Positions 23,920-33,632 of a stretch of DNA of 41,114 bases are shown piece by piece (positions within the stretch are counted from its first letter, which is position 1; the number at the start of each line of letters is the position of its first letter). Source of the DNA: Bradyrhizobium sp. AS23.2. GTDB taxonomy: Bacteria; Pseudomonadota; Alphaproteobacteria; Rhizobiales; Xanthobacteraceae. The position numbers and the translations under genes are program-made. The DNA lies in contig NZ_LGHM01000161.1 in the NCBI RefSeq assembly GCF_001908185.1, positions 1-41,114 of the forward strand. Reading direction: 5' to 3'. Under the pieces are notes generated by a model. That model worked only from the letters and a program-made list of their open reading frames with translations. It had not been told where the DNA came from and searched no databases.

Positions 23920-24906
23920 TCAGGCGACGAAATTGCCGCCGAGCTCATCTTCGATGTGAATGCGGATGATATCGTCGAAGGTCTTTTCTTCGGTGGTGAA
24001 ACCGAGCTCGCGCGCCCGCTTCGCTTCGAAATTGCGCGGCCAGCCGCCGACGATGCTGACGATGAAGGGATCCAGCTCGTGCTTGATGCGCGCGGCGACC
24101 TTTTCGCCAGCGACCCGCTTGAGCGCAGCAATCTGCTCGCCGACCGTTGCCGAAAAGCCAGGCATGGTCAGGTTGCGGCGCGGGCCGACCTTTGCGAGAT
24201 CCATGGTGCCGGCGTGGAGCAGGAAGCCGACAGCGGAGCGCGGGGTGGCGTGCCAGTGGCGGACGTCCTCGGACACCGGGAGAACCGCTTCCTTGCCGGC
24301 CAGCGGCTCTCGCAGGATGTTGGAGAAGAAGCCCGATGCCGCCTTGTTGGGCAGGCCGGGCCGGATGCAGATCGTCGGCAGGCGGATGCCAATGCCGTCG
24401 AGGAAGCCGCGGCGGGAATAGTCGGCGAGCAGCAGTTCGCCGATCGCCTTCTGCGTGCCGTAGCTGAGCAGCGGCGTATGGAAGAACTCGTCGCCGATCG
24501 CATCGGGGAATGGCGCGCCGAACACCGCGATCGAGGAGGTGAAGACCACGCGCGGCTTGTAGCCGCCGCCGACGAGCCTGACAGCATCGAGCAGCATCCG
24601 TGTGCCGTCGAGATTGATGCGGTAGCCCTTGTCGAAATCGAGCTCGGCTTCACCCGAGACGATCGCGGCGAGATGGAAGATCACGTCCGGGCGGCCGGCG
24701 ATCAGCTTTTCGGCTGCACCGGCGACGGCGAAATCGCCTGATACCGTCTCGACGGCAAAACCGGCCTTCTCGGGCTTCCTGGGCTCGACCACGTCGTGCA
24801 TGGTCAGCTTGGTGATGTCGCTCTTGCCGAGCCGGCCGTCGCGCAGCAGCCGTTCACACAATTTGCGGCCGACCATGCCGGCGGCGCCCAGAACCAGAAT
24901 GTGCAA
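23920..24906 (-). CDS. denD: NAD-dependent epimerase/dehydratase-type dehydrogenase, D-erythronate dehydrogenase-like
   Basis: A 328-residue extended SDR. GAAGMVG (G7, G10, G13) binds NAD, and the active site has S124/S125 with Y149-x3-K153. The overall sequence resembles DenD (D-erythronate dehydrogenase), which oxidises a four-carbon sugar acid to a 3-oxo acid; uronate dehydrogenase is an alternative. The start is TTG, complementary to 24904-24906, with AAGGAG 7 nt upstream and no ATG nearby. It is unusual that no OtnK/OtnC-like gene follows; instead the KDG kinase is next. Its role in a sugar-acid pathway is inferred from context. Confidence 0.8.
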   Translation of the reverse strand: MHILVLGAAGMVGRKLCERLLRDGRLGKSDITKLTMHDVVEPRKPEKAGFAVETVSGDFAVAGAAEKLIAGRPDVIFHLAAIVSGEAELDFDKGYRINLDGTRMLLDAVRLVGGGYKPRVVFTSSIAVFGAPFPDAIGDEFFHTPLLSYGTQKAIGELLLADYSRRGFLDGIGIRLPTICIRPGLPNKAASGFFSNILREPLAGKEAVLPVSEDVRHWHATPRSAVGFLLHAGTMDLAKVGPRRNLTMPGFSATVGEQIAALKRVAGEKVAARIKHELDPFIVSIVGGWPRNFEAKRARELGFTTEEKTFDDIIRIHIEDELGGNFVA

Positions 24907-24971
24907 GAGCCTACTCCTTCTTATTGGCCCGAACGCGCCGCTCCTGACGCGCTCTCAGGCAGGCCCCGCGA

Positions 24972-25847
24972 TCATTCCTTCACGGCGCCGGTCATCGCCG
25001 ACACATAATACTCCACGAAGAAGGAATAAAGGATAACTACAGGGACCGAGCCAGTCAGCGCCGCCGCCATCAGCGCACCCCAATGGTAGACGTCGCCGTT
25101 GACGAGCTCGGTGATGGCGCCGACGGGGATGGTCTTGTTCTCGGACGAGGAGATGAAGGTCAGCGCGTAGATGAACTCGTTCCAGGACAACGTGAAGGCG
25201 AAGATGCCGGCCGAGATCAACCCCGGTAGCGACAGCGGCAGCGTGATCTTGGTCAGGATCTGGAGCCGCGACGCCCCGTCGATCAGCGCGCACTCCTCCA
25301 GCTCATAGGGGATGGTGCGGAAATAGCCCATCAGCAGCCAGGTGCAGAACGGGATCAGGAAGGTCGGATAGGTCAGGATCAGCGCCAGATTGCCGTCGAA
25401 CAGGCCGAGCTGGAAAACGATCGCGGCGAGCGGAATGAACAGGATCGAGGGCGGCACGAGATAGCCGAGGAAGATCGCCAGGCCCACATAGCGCGAGCCC
25501 TTGTAGCGCAGCCGTTCGATCGCATAGGCCGCGCAGACGCTGGCGAACAGCGAGATGACGGTTGAGGACACCGAAACGATCACGGTGTTCCACATCCAGA
25601 GCGGATAGTCGGTGTCGAAGAACAGCTTGCTGATGTGCTCCAGCGTCGGATGGACGATCCAGAACGGATTGTACTTCTCGTAGTCGTACATCTCCGCGTC
25701 CGGCTTGAACGTCGCGACCGCCATCCAATAGAACGGGAACAGCAGGAAGAAGATGATGAGGCCGAGCGGAAGGTACACGCGGAGGAACTTCCGCGGAAAA
25801 CTTTCCAGATAGGACATTCCGACGCTTTGGTCGTCCATCGTGGTCAT
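24972..25847 (-). CDS. Carbohydrate ABC transporter permease (MalG/UgpE-like)
   Basis: Inner-membrane permease of 291 residues with six hydrophobic segments. The EAA loop reads ELEECALIDGASRLQILTKITLPLSLPGL and contacts the ATPase. It starts 2 nt beyond the stop of the partner permease, with GGGAGGGACTGACG upstream lying inside that gene. It belongs to the carbohydrate-uptake (CUT1) type by length and neighbours. It is the last importer gene of the leftward operon. The region 24907-24971 downstream shows no gene. Confidence 0.92.
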   Translation of the reverse strand: MTTMDDQSVGMSYLESFPRKFLRVYLPLGLIIFFLLFPFYWMAVATFKPDAEMYDYEKYNPFWIVHPTLEHISKLFFDTDYPLWMWNTVIVSVSSTVISLFASVCAAYAIERLRYKGSRYVGLAIFLGYLVPPSILFIPLAAIVFQLGLFDGNLALILTYPTFLIPFCTWLLMGYFRTIPYELEECALIDGASRLQILTKITLPLSLPGLISAGIFAFTLSWNEFIYALTFISSSENKTIPVGAITELVNGDVYHWGALMAAALTGSVPVVILYSFFVEYYVSAMTGAVKE

Positions 25848-25849
25848 CG

Positions 25850-26797
25850 TCAGTCCCTCCCGCCCTGCTGCCAGCGGGAACGCTGAAGCCCGAAGAAGCT
25901 CAGCAGGATCGCCGCGACCAGGAACGGAATCATCGCGTTCGAGATCGCGGCGCCCTCGCCGAGATTGCCGCCGGTGATGGCGCGCTGGAACGACAGCGTC
26001 GCCATCAGGTGCGTGGCGTTGATCGGTCCGCCCCGCGTGATGGTGTAGATGAGCTGGAAGTCGGTGAACGTCATCAGCACCGAGAACGTCATCACGACCG
26101 CGATGATCGGCGACAGCATCGGCAGCGTGATGTGGCGGAAGCGCTGCATGTTGGTGGCGCCGTCGAGATTGGCGGCCTCATACAGCGAGGGCGAAATGGT
26201 CTGGAGTCCGGCGAGCAGCGTGATCGCCACGAAAGGCACGCCGCGCCAGATATTGGCGGCGACGACCGACCAGCGCGCATTCCATGGGTCGCCAAGGAAA
26301 TCGATGTAGCGCGTGATCAGGCCGGCCTTGATCAGCACCCAGGAGATGATCGAGAACTGGCTGTCATAGATCCACCAGAACGCGATCGCGGAGAGCACCG
26401 TCGGCACCACGAACGGCAAGAGAACGATGGCCCGGATCATCGACTTGAACGGCAGCCGCTCGTTGAGCAGCAGCGCCAGGTAAAGTCCGATCGCGAATTT
26501 CACGACGCTCGCGGTGACCGTGTAGAAGATCGTATTGAACACCGACAGCCAGAACACCGAGTCCTTCGCGAGCGAGACGAAGTTCTGGAAGGCGATGAAG
26601 CGCCCGGCTCCGCCGATCTTGGTATCGGTCATGCCGAGCCAGAAACCCAGCGCGAGGGGATAGGCCAGAAACAGGATCAGGATGGCGATGGCTGGCACCA
26701 TGAACATGGCGCCCAGACAGTTTCGGCTTTCGAACGCTCTTGACCACAGGCTGCTGCGCCTGACCTGCGCGGCAACGGGCTCGGCCATAACTGCCAT
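25850..26797 (-). CDS. Carbohydrate ABC transporter permease (MalF/UgpA-like)
   Basis: Inner-membrane permease of 315 residues with six hydrophobic segments after a short cytosolic N terminus. The EAA loop reads SPSLYEAANLDGATNMQRFRHITLPMLSPII. It forms the heterodimeric channel with the permease encoded next and is fed by the binding protein at 26864. Two in-frame ATGs open the gene; the first (26797) is used here. A stem-loop precedes it in the message. Confidence 0.92.
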   Translation of the reverse strand: MAVMAEPVAAQVRRSSLWSRAFESRNCLGAMFMVPAIAILILFLAYPLALGFWLGMTDTKIGGAGRFIAFQNFVSLAKDSVFWLSVFNTIFYTVTASVVKFAIGLYLALLLNERLPFKSMIRAIVLLPFVVPTVLSAIAFWWIYDSQFSIISWVLIKAGLITRYIDFLGDPWNARWSVVAANIWRGVPFVAITLLAGLQTISPSLYEAANLDGATNMQRFRHITLPMLSPIIAVVMTFSVLMTFTDFQLIYTITRGGPINATHLMATLSFQRAITGGNLGEGAAISNAMIPFLVAAILLSFFGLQRSRWQQGGRD

Positions 26798-26823
26798 GTC
26801 GGACTCCCCTCACGGAACGACGA

Positions 26824-26853
26824 CGGCGGCGCCCAGCGAACTGGACGCCGCCG
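26824..26853 (-). promoter_or_regulatory. Intercistronic stem-loop after the binding-protein gene
   Basis: CGGCGGCG (26824-26831) pairs with CGCCGCCG (26846-26853) around 14 nt, between the binding-protein stop and the permease start. Such hairpins commonly stabilise the 5' part of an ABC operon message, so more binding protein than permease is made. Confidence 0.5.
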
Positions 26854-26863
26854 GTGTAGCGGA

Positions 26864-28177
26864 TCAGACCTGGTAGTAGCGCTTGGCGCGCTCAGCGGCG
26901 CGCGCCGCCGCCTGCTTCGGTGTTGCCGAGCCGGAGGCCGCTTCCGCGAACATGTCGACGACGACGAAGTCGCCCATCACGGCGGCGGAGGCATAGCCGA
27001 GATCGCCGGCATAGCCGTTGTCGCGGCAGCGCTTCAGGCAGTCGCGATACGGGGTGATCTTCGGGTCCGACGTCCAGACCGGGTTGTCGTTGTAGGCCGG
27101 CAGCGGCGGCGACACGTAGCCGTTCGAGGCGACCTCCCAGGCGTCGTAGTTCTCCTTGTCCCACATGAACTTGATGTATTCCTTCACCGCCTTCGGATAC
27201 TTCGAGTGCTTGTAGCCGTAGGCGACCAGGACGTTCTGCTGCTCGGTCGGCACGCCGACGGGACCAATCGGCATCGGCGCGTGGTCCATGTCCTTGGCGA
27301 TCTCCTGCTGCTTGGGATCTGACGATGTCTTGCCGACGGTCCAGATCGAGATGCCGTTCAGCGTAAGACTGAGTTCGCCGTTCAGGAACGCCTTGTTGTT
27401 GTTGCTGTCGTTCCACGACAGCACGCCGGGGATGAAGGTCTCATAGAGCTGCTTGACGTATTCGAGTGCAGCGATCGTCTCCGGCGAGTCGATCACGACC
27501 TCGTTCTTCTCGTTGACGACCTTGCCGCCGAACGCCCACAGCGCCCACTGACACCAGCCGTTGGCGTCGCCCGTCGCATGTCCGAGCGCGAAGCCGGCCG
27601 GCGTGTTGTTCTTCTTCAGCGCCTGGCACAGCTTGAGGAAGCCGGCGGTGTCCTTGGGGAATTCGTCGAAGCCGGCAGCCTTCATGTGGCTGATACGGTA
27701 GTTGAGGCAGCCGCCGGTCGCGCCTTGCGGAATAGCGATCCAGCTATTGCCCTTCTTGCCGTAGCGCTCGGCAACCGGATACCAGCCGCCATATTTGGAG
27801 CCGAGATAGTCGGCGACGTCGGTGACGTCGATCAGCTTCTCCGGGAATTTGTGGGGATCGTCGAGCGTGCCGATGATCAGGTCGGGACCGGCGCCGACAT
27901 TGGCGGCGACCGCGGCCTTCGGACGGATGTCCTCCCAGCTCTCGGCCTCGAGCTTCACCTTGACGCCGGTCTTTTCGGAGAACTTCTTGGTCTGCTCGGC
28001 GAACTTGTCGAACTCGGCCTGGATGAACTGCTTCCAGCGCAGCACGCGGATGGAGGCATTCGGCTCCGGCACGTTGGTCCACTCCGCAGCCCGGACCGGG
28101 ACGATCCCCGGACCGGCCAGAACGGCGGCGCCACCAAGGCCGGCCTTGAGGAGATCACGCCTGTTGAAATCGCTCAT
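26864..28177 (-). CDS. Carbohydrate ABC transporter substrate-binding protein (Tat-exported)
   Basis: Periplasmic extracellular solute-binding protein (family 1) of 437 residues. The N terminus carries a twin-arginine signal (NRRDLLKAG) and a hydrophobic stretch ending near PVRAAEW. The mature protein shows SIRVLRWKQFIQAEFDKF, GPDLIIGTLDDPHKF, IAIPQGATGGCLNYR and WNDSNNNKAFLNGELSLTLNG. CAGGGAGGATACA precedes the ATG. Tat export suggests folding before export. The ligand cannot be read from the sequence; a sugar or sugar acid is inferred from the KDG-pathway neighbours. Confidence 0.92.
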   Translation of the reverse strand: MSDFNRRDLLKAGLGGAAVLAGPGIVPVRAAEWTNVPEPNASIRVLRWKQFIQAEFDKFAEQTKKFSEKTGVKVKLEAESWEDIRPKAAVAANVGAGPDLIIGTLDDPHKFPEKLIDVTDVADYLGSKYGGWYPVAERYGKKGNSWIAIPQGATGGCLNYRISHMKAAGFDEFPKDTAGFLKLCQALKKNNTPAGFALGHATGDANGWCQWALWAFGGKVVNEKNEVVIDSPETIAALEYVKQLYETFIPGVLSWNDSNNNKAFLNGELSLTLNGISIWTVGKTSSDPKQQEIAKDMDHAPMPIGPVGVPTEQQNVLVAYGYKHSKYPKAVKEYIKFMWDKENYDAWEVASNGYVSPPLPAYNDNPVWTSDPKITPYRDCLKRCRDNGYAGDLGYASAAVMGDFVVVDMFAEAASGSATPKQAAARAAERAKRYYQV

Positions 28178-28233
28178 TGTATCCTCCCTGCAATTTTATG
28201 TTTTGTTTGGTTCGTTTTTCTGGTCGCTCGTCG

Positions 28234-29295
<1,062 letters not shown>

Positions 29296-29444
29296 CTAGC
29301 TCCCTCCTCCGACCCGACGACGCAACTGTCGCGCCGCCACCGTCTTGTTTTTTCTAAACTTCGCTGAACGAAGCCCCGGTCATACCGGGCGACATTGTCA
29401 GCAGTTTGTGCGGCTTTGGCAATTTGTCTTTGGTTAGTCGTTGC

Positions 29445-29458
29445 TGGTAGCGCTGTCA
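29445..29458. promoter_or_regulatory. LacI-type operator candidate in the divergent promoter region
   Basis: TGGTAGCGCTGTCA matches the LacI-family pattern TGnTAnCGnTAnCA with one mismatch. On the minus strand it overlaps a perfect TTGACA (29459-29454), the likely -35 of the importer operon, so binding would block it. No convincing -10 follows. The rest of 29296-29501 shows nothing further. Confidence 0.6.
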
Positions 29459-29501
29459 ACGTTTCCTTTGTTTGCGGGAGTGACTGTGTTAAGAGCAGCA
29501 A

Positions 29502-30602
29502 ATGGGTCGAAAACGCACCAAGTCAGGCAAAATCCGGCTGGCGGAAGTCGCCGAGCTTGCCGGAGTCAGCCCGATCACCGCGTCCCGCTTCTTCCGTAAT
29601 CCCGAGGCGCTGTCGGTCGCCAAAAGGACGCGGGTCGAAAGCGCCGCCAAGGAGCTCGGCTATGTGCCGAACCTCGCGGCACGCGCACTGGCCTCGCAAC
29701 GCACCGAAGTGATCGGTGTACTGATCCCCTCGCTCACCAATAACGTGTTCTCGGACGTGCTGCGCGGCATTTATGACGCCTCCGAAGGCAGCCGGTACTC
29801 GATCCAGTTGTCCAACACACGCTACAGTATTCTCCAGGAAGAGAGGCTGCTGCGCCTGTTTCTTGCGCAGAAGCCGGCCGGCCTCATCGTCACCGGCATC
29901 GACCAGACCACGGAATCGCGCGCGATGCTCGAGGCCGCCGACTGCCCGATCGTGCAGATCATGGAGATCGGGCCCAATCCGGTCGACATGATGATCGGCT
30001 TTTCGCACTATGATGCAGCGCGCGCAGCGATCGCCCACCTGTTCGATCAAGGCCACCGCAAGATCGGCTTCGTCGGGGCGCGCATGGACCCGCGGGTACA
30101 GCGGCGGCTGGACGGCTATCAGTCCGCCATGAAAGACGCCGGCCTGTTCGAGCAGCGTCTCGTCGTCACGACTGCCACACCCACCTCGGTGACACTCGGC
30201 GGAGCCCTGTTCACCGATCTGCTGGCGCGCGAGCCGGACATCGATGCGGTGTTCTGCGCCAATGACGATCTTGCGCTGGGCGTGCTGTTCGAATGCCGTC
30301 GCCGCGAGATCGCCGTCCCCGAGCAGATCGCGATCGTCGGCTTCAACGACCTCGAATTCATGGCTTCCGCGGTCCCTACCCTCACCAGCGTGCGCACCAA
30401 CCGTTACGAGATGGGCAAAACAGCCGCCACCATGCTGATCGAGGCGATCGACGGACGGCGCCCTGAGCAGCCGGTGCTTGATCTCGGCTTCAAGGTGATC
30501 GAGCGGCAGAGCTCATCATCGCGGCGTTCGGACAACGGGCCAGCCGTTTCCGGCGCTGCTGCGGCGAACAAAATGATAGCGTTACCAAGTAGCCGCGACT
30601 AG
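29502..30602 (+). CDS. LacI/GntR-type transcriptional regulator
   Basis: A 366-residue LacI-family repressor. The helix-turn-helix and hinge read IRLAEVAELAGVSPITASRFFRNPE and then VPNLAARALASQRTEVIGVLIPSL. The periplasmic-binding-like effector domain shows RKIGFVGARMDP, DAVFCANDDLALGVLFEC and IAIVGFNDLEFMASAVPTLTSVR. This subtype often controls gluconate or sugar-acid genes. It is divergent from the importer and upstream of the dehydratase. Operator candidates lie at 29445-29458 and at 30574-30587, the second within its own final codons. The effector is presumably a pathway intermediate. Confidence 0.92.
   Translation: MGRKRTKSGKIRLAEVAELAGVSPITASRFFRNPEALSVAKRTRVESAAKELGYVPNLAARALASQRTEVIGVLIPSLTNNVFSDVLRGIYDASEGSRYSIQLSNTRYSILQEERLLRLFLAQKPAGLIVTGIDQTTESRAMLEAADCPIVQIMEIGPNPVDMMIGFSHYDAARAAIAHLFDQGHRKIGFVGARMDPRVQRRLDGYQSAMKDAGLFEQRLVVTTATPTSVTLGGALFTDLLAREPDIDAVFCANDDLALGVLFECRRREIAVPEQIAIVGFNDLEFMASAVPTLTSVRTNRYEMGKTAATMLIEAIDGRRPEQPVLDLGFKVIERQSSSSRRSDNGPAVSGAAAANKMIALPSSRD
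30574..30587. promoter_or_regulatory. LacI-type operator candidate inside the 3' end of the regulator gene
   Basis: TGATAGCGTTACCA fits TGnTAnCGnTAnCA at every defined base. It overlaps the last codons of the regulator and lies about 140 nt before the dehydratase start region. This suggests an independent regulated promoter for the dehydratase in 30588-30724. Confidence 0.6.
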
Positions 30603-30724
30603 TATCGGATTTGTGAGGAAACGACCGGCCAACGGGAAGGCAGATTATCGCTCGCGCCGTTGGGCATCGCACAAGCCAACACCATGATCCGGACGCCAGT
30701 GCGTTTGCATTGCAGGAGAAACCA

Positions 30725-30824
30725 ATGACAAAAAAAACTAACCAATGGGCATGCGCCCGCCAGCAACGGCACTCGCCGCCACCTTCGCTCGCAGGAATGG
30801 TTCAACAACCCGCATAATCCGGGC
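30725..30824 (+). other. Out-of-frame 5' part of the dehydratase gene across an A8 tract
   Basis: AGGAG (30714-30718) sits 6 nt before ATG 30725, the best start signal here. Read directly, this frame runs ACA AAA AAA ACT and stops at 30815-30817 after 30 codons. With one A fewer in the run 30730-30737, the ATG joins the dehydratase frame and encodes LRSQEWFNNPHNPG just before its ATG at 30825, a block conserved in sugar-acid dehydratases. No start codon exists in the dehydratase frame between 30729 and 30825. Sequencing error, a real frameshift, or polymerase slippage on A8 are the alternatives. Confidence 0.75.
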
Positions 30825-32555
30825 ATGACCGCGCTCTATATGGAGCGCTATCTGAACTACGGCCTCACCCGGGCCGAGCTCCAGTCCGGCAAGCCGATCA
30901 TCGGCATCGCGCAAACCGGCAACGACCTCTCCCCCTGCAACCGCCACCACATCGAGCTCGCCCACCGCGTCCGCGAAGGCATACGCGAAGCGGGCGGCAT
31001 TGCGATGGAATTCCCGACCCACCCGATCCAGGAGACCGGCAAGCGCCCGACCGCCGCGCTCGACCGCAACCTCGCCTATCTCGGCCTGGTCGAGATCCTC
31101 TACGGCTATCCGCTCGACGGCGTGGTGCTGACCACCGGCTGCGACAAGACCACACCGGCCTGCATGATGGCGGCGGCGACCGTCAACCTACCCGCGATCG
31201 TGCTGTCGGGCGGCCCGATGCTCAACGGCTGGCATGCCGGCGAGCGCACCGGCTCCGGCACCATCGTCTGGAAATCGCGCGAGCGGCTCGCTGCGGGCGA
31301 GATCGATTATGAAGAGTTCATGGAGATCGTGGCCTCCTCGGCGCCCTCGGTCGGCCATTGCAACACCATGGGCACCGCCTCGACCATGAACGGGCTCGCG
31401 GAAGCACTCGGCTTCTCGCTGCCGGGCTGTGCGGCGATCCCCGCACCCTATCGCGAGCGCGGCCAGATCGCCTATGAGACGGGAAAACGCATCGTCGACA
31501 TGGTTTGGGAAGACCTCAAGCCCTCGGACATCCTGACCCGCAAGGCATTCGAGAACTGCATCGTGATCAATTCGGCGATCGGCGGCTCGACCAACGCGCC
31601 GATCCACATCAATGCGCTGGCGCGCCATATCGGCGTCGAGCTGTCGATCGACGACTGGCAGAAGGTCGGCCACGACGTGCCGCTGCTGGTCAACATGCAG
31701 CCGGCCGGCTTCTATCTCGGCGAAGAATTCCACCGCGCCGGCGGCGTGCCGGCTGTGGTGCGCGAACTGATGAAGCACAAGCGCATCCATGAGGACGCGG
31801 TCACGGTCAACGGCCGCGGCATCGGCGAGAATTGCAAGAACGCGCGCGCGCCCGACAACGACGTGATCTGGGCTTACGACCAGCCGCTGGTGAAAGACGC
31901 GGGCTTCCTGGTGCTGAAGGGCAACCTGTTCGACTCCGCGATCATGAAGACCAGCGTGATCTCCAAGGAGTTCCGCGACCGCTACCTCAGCAACCCTGGG
32001 GATCTCAACGCCTTCGAGGGCCGCGCCATCGTGTTCGAGGGTCCGGAGGACTATCACGAGCGGATCGACGATCCCTCGCTCGACATCGACGAGCGCTGCG
32101 TTCTGTTCATCCGAGGCACCGGTCCGATCGGCTATCCCGGCGGCGCCGAGGTCGTGAACATGCAGCCGCCGGCCGCGCTGATTAAACGCGGCATCCTGTC
32201 CCTGCCATGCATCGGCGACGGCCGCCAGTCCGGCACCTCGGGCTCGCCGTCGATCCTGAACGCTTCACCGGAAGCCGCCGCCAATGGCGGTCTTGCGATC
32301 CTCAAGACCGGCGACAAGGTGCGCATCGACCTCAACAAGGGCAGCGCCAACATCCTGATCTCTGACGACGAGCTGAAGAAGCGCCACGCCGAGCTTGAGG
32401 CCAATGGCGGCTTCAAGCATCCGCCGAACCAGACGCCGTGGCAGGAGATCTATCGCAACACAGTCGGCCAGCAATCGACCGGCGCCTGCATGGAGCTCGC
32501 CACGCGCTACCAGAACGTCGCCGGCACCTTTGGCGTCGCGCGGGATAATCACTAG
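30825..32555 (+). CDS. IlvD/Edd-family sugar-acid dehydratase (pentonate/xylonate/arabinonate type)
   Basis: Iron-sulfur dehydratase of 576 residues from the in-frame ATG at 30825, turning an aldonic acid into its 2-keto-3-deoxy acid. Cluster-binding Cys residues are C38 (NDLSPCNR), C106 (TTGCDKTT) and C179 (GHCNTMGTAST). The family blocks PAIVLSGGPMLNGW, GCAAIPAPYRERG and LPCIGDGRQSGTSGSPSILN are also present. The sequence resembles Caulobacter-type xylonate and rhizobial arabinonate dehydratases, not branched-chain IlvD. The annotated start lacks a ribosome-binding site. The true N terminus is probably about 33 residues longer, out of frame across A8. Confidence 0.9.
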   Translation: MTALYMERYLNYGLTRAELQSGKPIIGIAQTGNDLSPCNRHHIELAHRVREGIREAGGIAMEFPTHPIQETGKRPTAALDRNLAYLGLVEILYGYPLDGVVLTTGCDKTTPACMMAAATVNLPAIVLSGGPMLNGWHAGERTGSGTIVWKSRERLAAGEIDYEEFMEIVASSAPSVGHCNTMGTASTMNGLAEALGFSLPGCAAIPAPYRERGQIAYETGKRIVDMVWEDLKPSDILTRKAFENCIVINSAIGGSTNAPIHINALARHIGVELSIDDWQKVGHDVPLLVNMQPAGFYLGEEFHRAGGVPAVVRELMKHKRIHEDAVTVNGRGIGENCKNARAPDNDVIWAYDQPLVKDAGFLVLKGNLFDSAIMKTSVISKEFRDRYLSNPGDLNAFEGRAIVFEGPEDYHERIDDPSLDIDERCVLFIRGTGPIGYPGGAEVVNMQPPAALIKRGILSLPCIGDGRQSGTSGSPSILNASPEAAANGGLAILKTGDKVRIDLNKGSANILISDDELKKRHAELEANGGFKHPPNQTPWQEIYRNTVGQQSTGACMELATRYQNVAGTFGVARDNH

Positions 32556-32562
32556 CAAAGAT

Positions 32563-32752
32563 CGTCATTCCGGGATGCGCCGCAAGGCGCAGGCCCGGAA
32601 TCCATACTCCCGGCGCGCTTGGCCCTCGGGCCATTCGCGCAATTAAACGAAGGCAACGCGCGCCTTCCTTTGTTTTCGCGAATGTGGCAAGCCACAAGCG
32701 CGACGTGGTTATGGATTCCGGGCTCGCGGCTGCGCCGCGCCCCGGAATGACG
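32563..32752 (+). repeat. CGTCATTCCGGG-type intergenic repeat, long copy
   Basis: Framed by CGTCATTCCGGG and CCCCGGAATGACG, with GGAATCCAT and ATGGATTCC inside. It fills the gap between the dehydratase and the first SDR gene. A terminator candidate lies within it. Confidence 0.8.
32649..32676 (+). terminator. Rho-independent terminator candidate after the dehydratase
   Basis: GAAGGC (32649-32654) pairs with GCCTTC (32662-32667) around 7 nt and is followed by CTTTGTTTT. It lies 94 nt beyond the dehydratase stop and inside the repeat. It is the best T-tract hairpin seen in the window. Confidence 0.5.
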
Positions 32753-32779
32753 GCGGAAACCTCAAAGGAGAAGAACAAA

Positions 32780-33511
32780 ATGGCAGGCCGCCTCAAGGGA
32801 AAGCGCGCAGTCGTCACCGCCGCAGCCGCAGGCATCGGGCGCGCATGCGCCATCGCATTCGCGCGCGAAGGCGCGACCGTCATCGCCACCGACATCAACG
32901 AGAGCGGCATCGCCCCCTTAAGCAAGGAGGGCATCGCCGAGACGGCAAAGCTCGACGTCCGCAACACCGCCGATGTCAACGCTTTCGCCAAGCGTGTCGG
33001 CAAGATCGATATCCTGCTCAACGCGGCGGGTTTCGTGCATCACGGCACCATCCTGGAGTGCTCGGAAGAGGATTTTGACTTCTCGTTCGACCTCAACGTC
33101 AAGTCGATGCACCGGACTATCAAGGCGTTCCTGCCGGCGATGCTCGCGGGCGGTGGCGGAAGCATCGTCAACATCTCCTCCTGCGCGGCGCTGCGGCCGC
33201 CGGCCAACCGCTATGTCTACAGCGCCTCGAAGGCCGCGGTGTCGCTGCTGACGCGCGCGGTCGCGCTCGACTTCATCACCAAGGGCATCCGCTGCAACAG
33301 CATCTGCCCCGGCACCGTCGAGACGCCCTCGATGCTCGACCGCGCCGCCGCGCAAGGGCCGCAAGGCAAGGAGATGTTCATCTCCCGCCAGAAGATGGGC
33401 CGGCTCGGCACCGCCGACGAAATCGCGTCCATGGCGGTCTATCTCGGCAGCGACGAAAGCGCCTTCACCACCGGCGTAGACCTCGTCGTCGACGGCGGCT
33501 ACATGCTCTGA
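32780..33511 (+). CDS. SDR dehydrogenase, BDH2 / 2-keto-3-deoxy-L-fuconate dehydrogenase-like
   Basis: Classical short-chain dehydrogenase of 243 residues. The NAD-binding turn is TAAAAGIG (13-20), with DIN at 38-40 for NAD preference, NAAG at 81-84, and S133/S134 with Y147-x3-K151. LNAAGFVHHGTILECSEEDFDFSFDLNVKSM and the end CPGTVETPS closely resemble the BDH2 subfamily. That subfamily includes bacterial 2-keto-3-deoxy-L-fuconate dehydrogenases. AAAGGAG precedes the ATG. Placed just after a sugar-acid dehydratase, it probably oxidises the 2-keto-3-deoxy acid. Confidence 0.88.
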   Translation: MAGRLKGKRAVVTAAAAGIGRACAIAFAREGATVIATDINESGIAPLSKEGIAETAKLDVRNTADVNAFAKRVGKIDILLNAAGFVHHGTILECSEEDFDFSFDLNVKSMHRTIKAFLPAMLAGGGGSIVNISSCAALRPPANRYVYSASKAAVSLLTRAVALDFITKGIRCNSICPGTVETPSMLDRAAAQGPQGKEMFISRQKMGRLGTADEIASMAVYLGSDESAFTTGVDLVVDGGYML

Positions 33512-33515
33512 TCAG

Positions 33516-33612
33516 CCTCATCCCGAGGAGGCGCGATAGCGCCGTCTCGAGGGATAGGCTACGGGCTTCATGGTTCGAGAGGCGCGCAAATGCGCGCTCC
33601 TCACCATGAGGG
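33516..33612 (+). repeat. CCTCATCC...ATGAGG intergenic repeat
   Basis: Begins CCTCATCCCGAGGAG and ends CTCCTCACCATGAGG, with CTCGAGGGATAGGCTACGGGCTTCATGG and GCGCGCAAATGCGCGC inside. It fills 33512-33632 before the second SDR gene. Its similarity to short repeats often seen in Bradyrhizobium-type genomes is from memory. Confidence 0.75.
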
Positions 33613-33632
33613 ATAGAGAAAGGGATTCCTCG

